Shown here piece after piece: positions 26,591 to 34,624 of a stretch of DNA of 64,000 nucleotides. The notes below the pieces were generated by a model that ran no database searches, was not told the origin of the DNA, and saw only the letters and a list, made by a program, of their open reading frames with translations. Position 1 is the first letter of the stretch, and each line of letters begins with the position of its first letter. Location: assembly GCF_017104965.1 (NCBI RefSeq), contig NZ_JAAGPR010000013.1, forward strand, positions 62,001-126,000, given 5' to 3'. Position numbers and translations under genes: made by a program. Source of the stretch: Paraburkholderia sp. Ac-20340 (GTDB lineage Bacteria; Pseudomonadota; Gammaproteobacteria; Burkholderiales; Burkholderiaceae).

Positions 26591-27748
26591 ATGAATGTGT
26601 TCTGGTTCATCCCGACCCACGGCGACAGCCGCTACCTGGGCACCACCGAAGGCGCACGCGCCGCTGATCTCGCGTACTTCCAGCAGGTGGCCGTGGCGGC
26701 CGACACGCTCGGTTACGAAGGCGTCCTGCTGCCGACGGGCCGTTCGTGCGAGGACGCATGGGTCGTGGCGTCGAGCCTAATTGCCGCCACGAAGCGACTG
26801 AAGTTTCTGGTCGCGATCCGTCCGGGTCTGTCGTCGCCGGGTCTCGCCGCGCGCATGGCCGCCACCTTCGATCGCCTGTCGAACGGCCGCCTGCTGATCA
26901 ATGTGGTGACGGGTGGCGATACCGCCGAACTCGAAGGCGATGGCGTATTCGTCGATCACGACACGCGCTACGAAATCACCGACGAATTCCTGCATATCTG
27001 GCGCCAGCTGCTGGAAGCCTCGCATACCAACGAGGCCATCGATTTCGATGGCAAGCATCTGCAGTCGAAGGGCGGCAAGGCGCTGTATCCGCCGGTGCAG
27101 CATCCGCATCCGCCGCTGTGGTTCGGCGGTTCGTCGCCGGCGGCGCACGAGATTGCCGGCGAGCATATCGATACGTATCTGACGTGGGGCGAGCCGCCCG
27201 CAGCGGTCGCGAAGAAGATCGCCGATATCCGCGCGCGCGCCGAACAGCGTGGCCGCAAGATCCGCTTCGGCATCCGTCTGCATGTGATCGTGCGCGAGAC
27301 CGAGGAAGAAGCGTGGGCCGCCGCCGATCGCCTGATCAGCCGTCTCGACGACGACACCATCGCGCGCGCCCAGGCCGCGTTCAACAAGATGGATTCGGAA
27401 GGCCAGCGCCGCATGGCTGCGCTGCACGGCGGCAAGCGCGGTTCGCGCAAGGATCTGGAGGTCTATCCGAATCTGTGGGCGGGCGTGGGCCTCGTGCGCG
27501 GCGGGGCGGGCACGGCGCTGGTGGGCAATCCGCAGCAGGTCGCGGCGCTCATGCAGGAATACGCGTCGCTGGGTATCGAGACCTTCATTCTCTCGGGTTA
27601 TCCGCATCTTGAGGAATCCTACCGTTTCGCCGAGCTGGTGTTCCCGCTGCTGCCGGGCCGCCAGGCGAAGACGGCGGGCGGTCCGCTGTCGGGGCCGTTT
27701 GGCGAAGTGGTCGGCAATCACTATCTGCCGAAAGCGAGCCAGAGCTGA
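26591..27748 (+). CDS. ssuD: FMNH2-dependent alkanesulfonate monooxygenase
   Basis: Cleaves C1-Cn alkanesulfonates to the aldehyde and sulfite using FMNH2 from a separate reductase. The 385-residue luciferase-fold chain starts MNVFWFIPTHGDSRYLGT as in E. coli SsuD and carries AIRPGLSSPGLAARMAATF, NVVTGGDTAELEGDG and the Arg-rich mobile loop region near GERHxx-type residues; the C-terminal FILSGYPHLEESYRFAELVF is also typical. It is the first gene of ssuD-C-B-F. Neither the reductase gene ssuE nor the binding-protein gene ssuA is upstream here. Confidence 0.95.
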   Translation: MNVFWFIPTHGDSRYLGTTEGARAADLAYFQQVAVAADTLGYEGVLLPTGRSCEDAWVVASSLIAATKRLKFLVAIRPGLSSPGLAARMAATFDRLSNGRLLINVVTGGDTAELEGDGVFVDHDTRYEITDEFLHIWRQLLEASHTNEAIDFDGKHLQSKGGKALYPPVQHPHPPLWFGGSSPAAHEIAGEHIDTYLTWGEPPAAVAKKIADIRARAEQRGRKIRFGIRLHVIVRETEEEAWAAADRLISRLDDDTIARAQAAFNKMDSEGQRRMAALHGGKRGSRKDLEVYPNLWAGVGLVRGGAGTALVGNPQQVAALMQEYASLGIETFILSGYPHLEESYRFAELVFPLLPGRQAKTAGGPLSGPFGEVVGNHYLPKASQS

Positions 27749-27820
27749 TACGCAATCACGCGGGCGGTGTGCATGGCACATCGCCCGTATGCAGCAAGTT
27801 TGCAAGAAGAGGACCAACCG

Positions 27821-28675
27821 ATGACTCAATCCACTGTCGCTGCCGGCGGCGCAGGCGTGCGTTACGCGTCGCGCGGCGCACGGCCGTTTGCCGCGCTCGC
27901 GCGTGCGGCATTCAAGCGCCTCGCGCCGTGGCTCGTGCCGCTCGCGATCCTCGCCGCGTGGGAACTGGCGGCGCGTAGCGGCGCGCTGTCCACGCGCGTG
28001 CTGCCCGAACCGCTCGCGGTCGTGAAGGCTGCGTGGTCGCTGATCCAGTCGGGCGAGATGTGGCAGGACGTGCGCGTGAGCACGTGGCGCGCGATCTCGG
28101 GCTTTGCGATCGGCGGCGGTATCGGTCTTGCGCTCGGTCTCGCCACGGGTCTATTCAAGCCGGTCGAAACCGCGCTCGATTCCACCATCCAGATGATCCG
28201 CAATATTCCGGCGCTCGCGATGATTCCGCTCGTGATCCTCTGGTTCGGTATCGAAGAAGAAGCGAAGGTGTTTCTCGTCGCGCTGGGCGTGTTCTTCCCG
28301 GTCTACGTGAATACCTTTCATGGCATCCGGTCGGTGGACGCCAATCTGGTCGAGATGGCGCGCAGCTATGGCCTCAAAGGTTTTGCGCTCTATCGCGAAG
28401 TGGTCCTGCCCGGCGCGCTGCCGTCGATTCTCGTGGGCGTGCGTTTCGCGCTCGGCCTGATGTGGGTGACGCTGATCGTGGCGGAGACGATCTCGGCGCA
28501 ATCGGGCATCGGCTATATGACGATGAACGCACGCGAATTCCTGCAGACCGACGTGGTGGTGGTCGGCATCCTGCTCTATGCCGCGCTCGGCAAACTCGCC
28601 GACGTGCTCGCCAAATGGCTCGAGCGCGTGGCGCTGCGCTGGCACCCCGCGTATCAACAAGGAAGCGACGCATGA
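27821..28675 (+). CDS. ssuC: aliphatic sulfonate ABC transporter permease
   Basis: A 284-residue inner-membrane permease with about six helices and the EAA loop (MARSYGLKGFALYREVVLPG). Its sequence (RNIPALAMIPLVILWFGIEE) is characteristic of SsuC/TauC. The ATG at 27821 follows AAGAAGAGGACC; an upstream frame to 27767 lacks a ribosome site. Its TGA overlaps the ATG of ssuB by ATGA, so the two are translationally coupled. Confidence 0.95.
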   Translation: MTQSTVAAGGAGVRYASRGARPFAALARAAFKRLAPWLVPLAILAAWELAARSGALSTRVLPEPLAVVKAAWSLIQSGEMWQDVRVSTWRAISGFAIGGGIGLALGLATGLFKPVETALDSTIQMIRNIPALAMIPLVILWFGIEEEAKVFLVALGVFFPVYVNTFHGIRSVDANLVEMARSYGLKGFALYREVVLPGALPSILVGVRFALGLMWVTLIVAETISAQSGIGYMTMNAREFLQTDVVVVGILLYAALGKLADVLAKWLERVALRWHPAYQQGSDA

Positions 28676-29586
28676 ACGCAAGCACATTGGCAGCGGCTTT
28701 TGGCGGCGTGGCGGGCCGCGAGCGCGAAGCTGACCATTCGCGCGGCGACAACGTGGCGAACGTCGACCGGAACGTGAACCTGCGCGGCGAAGCGCGTGCG
28801 CAGGATCCTGCGATCGAATTGCGCGGTGTCGGCAAGCATTATGGCGAGCGCGTGGTGCTCGACGATTTCAATCTCTCGATCGAGCGCGGCAGTTTCGTGG
28901 CGATCGTCGGGCGTAGCGGTTGCGGCAAGTCCACGCTGCTGCGTCTGGTGGCGGGGCTCGAGCAGCCCGATGCGGGCGAACTCACGCGACGCGGCGAAGC
29001 GGGCGCGGCGCTCGACACCCGCATCATGTTTCAGGACGCGCGCCTGCTGCCGTGGAAGACGGTGCTGCAGAACGTGATGCTGGGCCTCGGCCGCGGTGCG
29101 CGTGACGACGCGCGCGCCGTGCTCGACGAAGTGGGACTGCTCGCGCGCGCCGACGAATGGCCGGCGCGGCTCTCGGGCGGCCAGCGTCAGCGCGTGGCGC
29201 TGGCGCGTGCGCTGGTGCATCGTCCGAGCCTGCTGCTGCTCGACGAACCGCTGGGCGCGCTCGACGCGCTCACGCGCATCGAAATGCACGCGCTGATCGA
29301 GCGTCTGTGGCGCGAGCATCGCTTCACGGCCTTGCTGGTGACGCATGACGTGCACGAAGCCGTCGCGCTGGGCGATCGCATTTTGCTGGTGGAGGAGGGC
29401 CGCATTGCGCTCGACCAGACCGTGCCGCTCGAGCGTCCGCGTGCGCGCGCCGATGCGCGTTTCGCGGCGCTGGAAGAACGTGTGCTGCAACGCGTGCTGG
29501 GCAGCGCGACGCCGCCGCCCGCGCACGTGCCGCATCCGCACAACGCCTATGGCCTGCGTCCCACCGACGTGCGCTGGGCACTTTGA
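28672..29586 (+). CDS. ssuB: aliphatic sulfonate ABC transporter ATP-binding protein
   Basis: A 304-residue ATPase that drives sulfonate import with SsuC. It has Walker A GRSGCGKST near residue 82, the signature LSGGQRQRVALARAL, Walker B SLLLLDEPLGALDAL and the switch His (LLVTHDVHEAVALGDRI). The first ~45 residues form a variable polar extension, longer than in E. coli SsuB (255 residues). It overlaps ssuC by four bases. Confidence 0.95.
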   Translation: MNASTLAAAFGGVAGREREADHSRGDNVANVDRNVNLRGEARAQDPAIELRGVGKHYGERVVLDDFNLSIERGSFVAIVGRSGCGKSTLLRLVAGLEQPDAGELTRRGEAGAALDTRIMFQDARLLPWKTVLQNVMLGLGRGARDDARAVLDEVGLLARADEWPARLSGGQRQRVALARALVHRPSLLLLDEPLGALDALTRIEMHALIERLWREHRFTALLVTHDVHEAVALGDRILLVEEGRIALDQTVPLERPRARADARFAALEERVLQRVLGSATPPPAHVPHPHNAYGLRPTDVRWAL

Positions 29587-29673
29587 ATCCCGCGTATCGC
29601 CAGCTTTTCGCCACATCCGCTGGGCAAACCTGCTTTTCAAACATTGAAACCTGAAAACTTTGGAGCCGAATCA

Positions 29674-29889
29674 ATGAGCATTTCCGCCATCAACGTGCGT
29701 AACCAGTTTCGCGGCAAGATCAAGGAGATCATCCGTGGGTCCGTCGTCTCGGAAGTCGATGTCGATACGCCGTTCGGCGTGGTGACCTCGGTGATCACCA
29801 CGCGTTCGGTCGACGAACTCGACCTGAAGGTCGGCTCGGAAGTCGTCGCGCTGGTGAAATCGACGGAGGTGTCGATCGCGCGCCTGTGA
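29674..29889 (+). CDS. ssuF: molbindin-type (Mop/TOBE) protein of the ssu operon
   Basis: A 71-residue TOBE/Mop-domain protein (INVRNQFRGKIKEIIRGSVV, then VVTSVITTRSVDELDLK and EVVALVKSTEVSIARL), typical of small oxyanion-binding molbindins. In Pseudomonas putida a similar protein, SsuF, ends the ssu operon and is needed for sulfonate use. The ATG at 29674 follows TGGAGCC; an in-frame TTG at 29644 is less likely. Confidence 0.88.
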   Translation: MSISAINVRNQFRGKIKEIIRGSVVSEVDVDTPFGVVTSVITTRSVDELDLKVGSEVVALVKSTEVSIARL

Positions 29890-29991
29890 GCGTGCAGATC
29901 AGCCCGTGAACGCGTGCGTCCCTCGCTGGCGGCCGGCGCCAAAGTGCTACGATGAACCGGCATGCGGTCAAGCCACCACGGAGGGACGATC

Positions 29992-30234
29992 ATGGAGCCG
30001 AAAGGCCTCGACATGGGCGACTACGAGGAGCGCTACAAGGACTACGACATCGAAGTCGCGGTCGAGCAGGTGCTCACGGGTGTGAAAGCGCATTTTCGCG
30101 TCACGCGCGCGGGTGTCGTGCTCAAGGATTGGGAACTGGTCCACATCGACCGTCTCTGGTCGACCGAACACGCGGCCGCCGAAGCCGGTTTCGCGGCTGC
30201 GCGCGCATGGATCGAGCAGGGCGCCGTGCCCTGA
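29992..30234 (+). CDS. hypothetical protein, about 80 residues
   Basis: A small soluble protein (MGDYEERYKDYDIEVAVEQ...AAARAWIEQGAVP). The ATG at 29992 is preferred because GGAGGGACGATC precedes it. Its pattern (a Tyr-rich N-terminal strand, then TEHAAAEAGFAAARAWI near the end) loosely resembles the 80-residue protein encoded at 39683-39925, which could be a distant paralogue. No function is known. Confidence 0.65.
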   Translation: MEPKGLDMGDYEERYKDYDIEVAVEQVLTGVKAHFRVTRAGVVLKDWELVHIDRLWSTEHAAAEAGFAAARAWIEQGAVP

Positions 30235-30240
30235 TTGCGG

Positions 30241-30275
30241 ATAAAAAAATGCCGCACTCTGGGGGGAGCGCGGCT
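30241..30275 (-). terminator. minus-strand rho-independent terminator
   Basis: GCCGCACTC and GGAGCGCGGC arms, followed on the minus strand by ATTTTTTTA. No T-run exists on the plus strand, so it ends a leftward transcript. Confidence 0.7.
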
Positions 30276-30350
30276 CAGGGGAAGACGGGGCCAGCCGATG
30301 TTGGAGAGATGACCCCGTGCCTTCGATCAGGTTCAAAGGTAACAAATCGG
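30241..30350 (-). ncRNA. candidate small RNA
   Basis: A leftward terminator in a gap flanked by two rightward genes implies a short minus-strand transcript. On the minus strand a TATACA box ending near 30358 would start it around 30348, giving about 105 bases with an internal CGGGG...CCCCG helix before the terminator stem. The -35 is poor. No known RNA family was recognised; a TTTGAACCTGATC string resembles part of a TPP riboswitch but the rest is absent. Confidence 0.4.
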
Positions 30351-30473
30351 ACTATCGCTGTATACACGGTGATATTTCGATTTCTTACTTCCGATGGATG
30401 CTTCGTTGTTTGCTTCGAACGAGCGCGTGCCTTGAACGGCGCCTAAGATGGAGGCATTCCGACTGGAGCCGCC

Positions 30474-31169
30474 ATGTGCACTAACTATGCCGCCGCGCGA
30501 CGCGACCGTCTTTTCCGGCACTTTGGCATCGAACCGCCCGATTCGCCCTGGCGCGACGAAATCTATAAAGACTATGCGGCGCCGATCATCCGGCATGTCG
30601 ATGGCGCGCTACGCGCCGATCTCGCGACCTTCGGCATGGTGCCGCGCAAACATATTCCACCCGGCGTGCGTGTATTCGACACGATGAATGCGCGTGCCGA
30701 GACGGTCGGCGAGAAGCGCAGTTTCAGCGGCGCGTGGAAGCGTCAGCAACTGTGTCTCGTGCCTTGCGAGGCATTTTACGAGCCGTGTTATGAAACCGGC
30801 AAAGCGGTGCGCTGGAGGATTGGGTTGAGGTCTGGCGAGCCGCTGGCGATCGCGGGGTTGTGGCGCGAGTGGGCAGAGCCCGACGGACCCGCGTTCTCAT
30901 TCACCATGCTCACGGTCAGTGCGGCGGAGCATGCGCTGATGTCGCGCTTTCACAAACCCGGTGACGAGAAGCGGTCGGTGGTGATCGTGCCGCCTGCGCA
31001 ATACGATGACTGGCTCGCGTGCCGGCTGGCAGACGAGGCACGTACATTTCTCACGCTGTTCCCCGTGTCACTGATGGACGCCGCGCCTGCGCCGGCCGCC
31101 CCTCGCACGCCAAAACAGATTGCCTGCGCGACGGATGAGCCCGACGACAATGCCAGTACGTCGAGCTAG
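30474..31169 (+). CDS. yedK: SOS response-associated peptidase (SRAP/YedK), copy 1
   Basis: A 231-residue SRAP protein. This family (YedK, human HMCES) uses Cys2, after removal of Met1, to form a thiazolidine crosslink with abasic sites in single-stranded DNA. The start MCTNYAAARRDRLF keeps Cys2, the conserved Glu motif is PCEAFYEP near residue 100, and the His lies in SRFHKPGDEKRSVVIV. A second paralogue with roughly 70% identical residues starts at 36081, and the 14 bases before each ATG are almost the same. No LexA box is seen nearby. Confidence 0.88.
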   Translation: MCTNYAAARRDRLFRHFGIEPPDSPWRDEIYKDYAAPIIRHVDGALRADLATFGMVPRKHIPPGVRVFDTMNARAETVGEKRSFSGAWKRQQLCLVPCEAFYEPCYETGKAVRWRIGLRSGEPLAIAGLWREWAEPDGPAFSFTMLTVSAAEHALMSRFHKPGDEKRSVVIVPPAQYDDWLACRLADEARTFLTLFPVSLMDAAPAPAAPRTPKQIACATDEPDDNASTSS

Positions 31170-31506
31170 CGTACGCGCTTGCTGACTTCGTTGTGTCCGC
31201 GACGGTTTTGTCTATCGATGCCGAACGCATTGTGACGGCAGGATGTCGAGCGTCGATTTAAAGAGGAGTCCGGTACACCTGCGATCCAGAGTAGGTCGTG
31301 ATCGTCTATAAAGAAATACGGGTTTGAAAGGATGGGAATTAAAGTTGATTTAAAGTGGAATTAAAGGGGTATTGAACCGTTTTTCGCTGAAAGACTTTTA
31401 AGCCGGACTGTTAATGTTGCGGCTGGGAAAGTTGCGGTGCGCGAGGCAGGAATCTGTTTGCGATGATCGACATCGCCCTGCGGCCGCCGATCGTGAGGAA
31501 CATGAA
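31170..31506 (+). promoter_or_regulatory. AT-rich regulatory region upstream of the glycosidase
   Basis: The 337-base gap holds no gene. From about 31250 it is AT-rich and contains four copies of a GATTTAAAG-like element, three of them phased at 11 bases (see the separate repeat). A GTGAGGAAC ribosome site precedes the glycosidase start. Confidence 0.55.
31336..31368 (+). repeat. three 11-base phased direct repeats, possible response-regulator box
   Basis: GAATTAAAGTT, GATTTAAAGTG and GAATTAAAGGG follow each other without gaps, one helical turn apart. A fourth copy, GATTTAAAGAG, lies at 31255. Such 11-base direct repeats are how PhoB/OmpR-type regulators bind DNA. Confidence 0.6.
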
Positions 31507-33120
31507 ATGAAGACAAAGCAACCTTCGCAAGCGTTGGCCGGTTTGCAGCATCTTCCGCTAACGATGAACCGGCGCGGGTTCATTTGTTTGAGCGCCTGTG
31601 CGATTGCATCGGCGCTGGCTGCGTGTGGCGGTGGAGGGGGCTCGGGGTCGGCGGCCGTCGATGCATCGACGACACTTCCAGCGGGCGTCGCGATGACGCT
31701 GACCGTGGGGCAGGCTTTGCCGGATACCGTGACGCTCGATGCGGGCTTTAACGGTCTGAGTATCGAGAAAGGCCATTTGCACACTTCGCCCGACGTCTAT
31801 TTCGGCGCGGGCAACGCAAATCTGGTTGGATTGCTTAATGCTTTGGGCGCAGGTGTGCTGCGCATCGGCGGCAACAGTACCGATCGTATTACCTGGACAC
31901 CAACGGGCGCAGGTCAGATCAAGGCGCAGGTCTCGCGTTCGGACATCGATAATTTTGCGAGCTTCGTCAAACTGTGTCCGAACTGGAAAGTGATCTACGG
32001 GATCAATTTTGCTGGCGCGCGAAGCTCGACGAGTTCGCCCACGCTGGCAGCCGACGAGGCGGCGTATGTCGCGCAAAAACTCGGTAGCCAGTTATTGGCG
32101 TTCGAGATCGGCAACGAGCCGGACCTTTATGGCAACACCAATACGCCGGGGCTCAGCGGCATCACGTACGATATTTTCCTGAACGGTGGCACGGTCTCGC
32201 AGGGCGCGATATCGGGCTGGAACCAGTTCGAGCAGGCCGTTGCGGGCGCGGTGAGCGGCGCGGTATTTGTTGGCCCGGCGGCATCGAGCGATCAGGCTGG
32301 CTGGACGCAGTCGTTCGTTGCGAGCGAGGGCAGCAAGATTGCGTTGTTGAGCGAGCATTACTACATCAGCAACTACAACACCGCAGCGCCTTCGATTGCG
32401 GGCATGCTCAACTATCCCGATTCGAATCTCATCGCAGAACTGCAGAGCTTGCAGGCCACTGCAAAAAGATCCGGCATCCCGTTTCGTATCGATGAAGCCA
32501 ATTCGTACTTCAGCAGTACGCAGCCGGCCGGCGTGAGCAATGTATTTGCCAGCGCGTTGTGGGCGATCGACTTCATTTTCACCCATGCGCAGTATGGTGC
32601 GAGCGGGCTGAATTTCCATAACAACGGCACGATTACGAGTTACACCGTCATTGGCGATGCGTCTGGCGCCGTGACGGCGGTTCAGCCGCTGTTCTACGCG
32701 CTCCTGTTTTTCTCGCAGATTTTCGCGGGCAATACGAAAACGACTGGCCAGCTTTTGAGTGCGACGCTCTCGGAGAGCGATGTGGCGGTCAGTGCGTTTG
32801 CGGTATCGACGAGCGACGGCGCTACGTATGTCGTCGTCAACAATAAGGATACGGGCAATGCGGCAAACGTGACGATTGCGCTGAATGTATCGGCGTCGAA
32901 GGCTACGGTGACGACACTGGCTTCGTCGGGTAGTAGCGCAGCGGCTCAACTCTCGAATCCGGGCATCTACAACAGCGGTACGGCGATTACGTTTGGTGGC
33001 GAAGCGGTGGCGCTCAACGGCGCATGGACGGGGACGCCGCAGCAGACGCTCAACGTGACGGGGAAGAGCGTGGCGGTGCATGTCGCGCCAGCGAGTGCGG
33101 CGTTGATCCGCATTCAGTGA
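31507..33120 (+). CDS. secreted lipoprotein glycoside hydrolase, GH79-like
   Basis: A 537-residue probable lipoprotein exported by the Tat system: NRRGFICLSA is followed by a hydrophobic stretch and the lipobox ALAAC (Cys40), then a Gly/Ser linker. The catalytic TIM barrel resembles GH79 (beta-glucuronidase/heparanase-like) enzymes: the acid/base Glu is E204 in EIGNEPDLY and the nucleophile is E330 in RIDEANSYF. A beta-sandwich C-terminal part (VAVSAFAVSTSDGATYVVVN) completes the GH79 layout. GC content and codon use are lower than in the flanking core genes, hinting at acquisition. Another start at 31564 (MNRRGF) is possible. Confidence 0.78.
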   Translation: MKTKQPSQALAGLQHLPLTMNRRGFICLSACAIASALAACGGGGGSGSAAVDASTTLPAGVAMTLTVGQALPDTVTLDAGFNGLSIEKGHLHTSPDVYFGAGNANLVGLLNALGAGVLRIGGNSTDRITWTPTGAGQIKAQVSRSDIDNFASFVKLCPNWKVIYGINFAGARSSTSSPTLAADEAAYVAQKLGSQLLAFEIGNEPDLYGNTNTPGLSGITYDIFLNGGTVSQGAISGWNQFEQAVAGAVSGAVFVGPAASSDQAGWTQSFVASEGSKIALLSEHYYISNYNTAAPSIAGMLNYPDSNLIAELQSLQATAKRSGIPFRIDEANSYFSSTQPAGVSNVFASALWAIDFIFTHAQYGASGLNFHNNGTITSYTVIGDASGAVTAVQPLFYALLFFSQIFAGNTKTTGQLLSATLSESDVAVSAFAVSTSDGATYVVVNNKDTGNAANVTIALNVSASKATVTTLASSGSSAAAQLSNPGIYNSGTAITFGGEAVALNGAWTGTPQQTLNVTGKSVAVHVAPASAALIRIQ

Positions 33121-33204
33121 TGTGGAGAGCCGTGGCGCAGCGGTGGGCGCCATGTTTTCGTTGAGCCCTGTCAAGTCCTGGAATAGGTTGACAGTATTCG
33201 GCCG

Positions 33205-34026
33205 CTAAAACGCCCGATGCACTGCGTCGGGCGTTTTGTATTTGAGGGCTGAATGGGGACGCTCCTGGTTGTAGATGCGTACCGACTGCTCAACCATCTT
33301 TGCCGCCTGCTTGAGGTCTGCGGGACGGTGCAGCAGGAACTCACCTTTCAGGATGCCGTTGATCCGCTCGGCCAGCGCGTTCTGATAGCAGTCGTAGCCG
33401 TCCGTCATCGAGCAGCGCAGGCCGTGGCGTCGATGGATGTCCTGGTAATACGTCGAGCAGTACTGAATCCCGCGATCGGAGTGATGAATCAAGGGCTGAC
33501 GGGTTCGGCGCGGACGTAACGCGTTCTTCAGCGCCTGACTGACCTGTTCGGTCTGCAAACTGTCGTGGACATGATGGCCCACGATCTTGCGCGAGAACGC
33601 ATCGGTGATCAGGCTCAGGTACACGAATGGGCCCGCAGTCGGCAGATAGGTGATGTCGGCAACCCAAACCTGCTCGGGAGCCGTCGGCACGATCTGCTCC
33701 GGCCCGGCTTTCAGTAAATTCGGGTGGCGCCGGAAGCGGTGATGGCTATGGGTGGTCTTGTGATACGCCCGGTGCGGCACGACCAGCAGGCGTGCTGCGC
33801 GCAGCACGTCGAACAGCCGGTCGCGCCCCAGCTTGAGGCCGCGCTCGAGCAGCACTGGCCCCAGCATATGATGCAGCTTGCGTGTGCCCAGCCTTGGCTG
33901 GCGCAGTCGCACCTCCCGTACCAGCGCCGTCACGGTTGCGGCCTGCGCGCAGCGGCGCGCCTCGCTCTGGCAACGCTTGTAATACGCCTGGCGGCTGATA
34001 CCCATGTATCGGCAGGCCCGCTCCAC
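33205..34026 (-). CDS. IS3-family transposase OrfB (DDE integrase core)
   Basis: A 273-residue transposase half with the HTH_21 region (MGISRQAYYKRCQSEARR) and the rve integrase core. The DDE residues are visible: D in VADITYLP, D in HHSDRGIQY, E in NALAERINGILK, followed by the terminal NQERPHSALKYKTP. The annotated GTG start is unlikely to be used alone: the frame continues upstream through KAFGQVVAQRRIEKLS to the slippery A6G site inside orfA, so the active product is OrfAB by -1 frameshifting. Confidence 0.9.
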   Translation of the reverse strand: MERACRYMGISRQAYYKRCQSEARRCAQAATVTALVREVRLRQPRLGTRKLHHMLGPVLLERGLKLGRDRLFDVLRAARLLVVPHRAYHKTTHSHHRFRRHPNLLKAGPEQIVPTAPEQVWVADITYLPTAGPFVYLSLITDAFSRKIVGHHVHDSLQTEQVSQALKNALRPRRTRQPLIHHSDRGIQYCSTYYQDIHRRHGLRCSMTDGYDCYQNALAERINGILKGEFLLHRPADLKQAAKMVEQSVRIYNQERPHSALKYKTPDAVHRAF

Positions 34027-34028
34027 GC

Positions 34029-34427
34029 TCAGCTTTTCGATCCGCCTTTGCGCGACGACCTGCCCGAAGGCTTTTTTACAGTGATTCCGTAGTCCTTGTG
34101 CATCACGTCAATCACCGCTTCGAACAGCGCCGCTTTCTCCTGCGCTTCGCGCAACTGCGTTTCCAATTCCTTGATGCGCTGCTCCGGCGTGAGCGGCTTT
34201 GCGGCTGGCTTTGGCATGATAGAACCCGATCGCGCACGGCCGGATGGGGCGGCCCAGTCCTGCAAGCCGTGCTTGCGTAACCATACCAGCACGGTCGAGC
34301 GTCCCTGAATGCCGTAGCGTCGCTGCGCCTCCTTGTACGTCAGCTCGCCTTTTTCGACCTGCTCCACCACCGACAGCTTAAAAGCCAGGCTGTAGTCTCG
34401 CTGCGTCCGCTTGGTTCCTTGTTCCAA
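34029..34427 (-). CDS. IS3-family transposase OrfA
   Basis: A 132-residue DNA-binding protein with a helix-turn-helix (YSLAFKLSVVEQVEKGELTY, then KEAQRRYGIQGRSTVLVWLR) and a C-terminal leucine-zipper-like coiled coil (PEQRIKELETQLREAQEKAA). It binds the IS ends and inhibits or directs OrfAB. Its last codons overlap the frameshift window. Confidence 0.9.
   Translation of the reverse strand: MEQGTKRTQRDYSLAFKLSVVEQVEKGELTYKEAQRRYGIQGRSTVLVWLRKHGLQDWAAPSGRARSGSIMPKPAAKPLTPEQRIKELETQLREAQEKAALFEAVIDVMHKDYGITVKKPSGRSSRKGGSKS
34071..34077 (-). promoter_or_regulatory. programmed -1 frameshift heptamer of the IS
   Basis: A AAA AAG in the correct phase relative to orfA (GTA AAA AAG CCT). A -1 shift reads on into KKAFGQVVAQRR and orfB, exactly as in IS150/IS911 relatives. 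Confidence 0.85.
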
Positions 34428-34488
34428 TTGACACCTCTTCGTCTCGGCGAAAAAGTGTCAACCTTATTCAGGACGGGTCACGGACGAC

Positions 34489-34520
34489 AAAAAAGCCAGC
34501 TTACTCGCTGGCTTTTTCTT
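34489..34520. terminator. bidirectional terminator between the IS and the 34625 gene
   Basis: AAAAAAGCCAGC, a 6-base loop and GCTGGCTTTTTC. It is placed to end the leftward gene at 34625-35557 and reads as a terminator in both directions. Its arms share GCCAGC with the tRNA-Leu terminators. Confidence 0.75.
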
Positions 34521-34624
34521 TTCCTGAGGCCGACGCGCCTTTGCCCTTTGTGTTAGGGCCACGCTCGATCGCAGCAGTGCCCTCTGGTAGCGCCAGTATT
34601 CATGTTCTCGACGTGCGCAATGCA

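Larger units (their letters stand above)
33175..34474 (-). mobile_element. IS3-family (IS150-group) insertion sequence, about 1300 bp
   Basis: Imperfect terminal inverted repeats of about 30 bases, GTCCTGGAATAGGTTGACAG at the left and GTCCTGAATAAGGTTGACAC read inwards from the right, enclose orfA and orfB on the minus strand. The catalytic triad and frameshift signal are intact, so it looks functional. I see no clear target-site duplication, so it may be old or rearranged at an end. It sits 54 bases after the glycosidase stop. Confidence 0.88.

Noticed and set aside
30310..30345. Minus-strand CCTTTGAACCTGATC resembles the TPP riboswitch core
   Set aside because: The upstream CTGAGA element and the remaining stems are missing, and no thiamine gene follows on that strand.
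30355..30372. CTGTATACACGGTGAT before SRAP copy 1 as a LexA box
   Set aside because: Only the left half matches; the ACAG half is absent.
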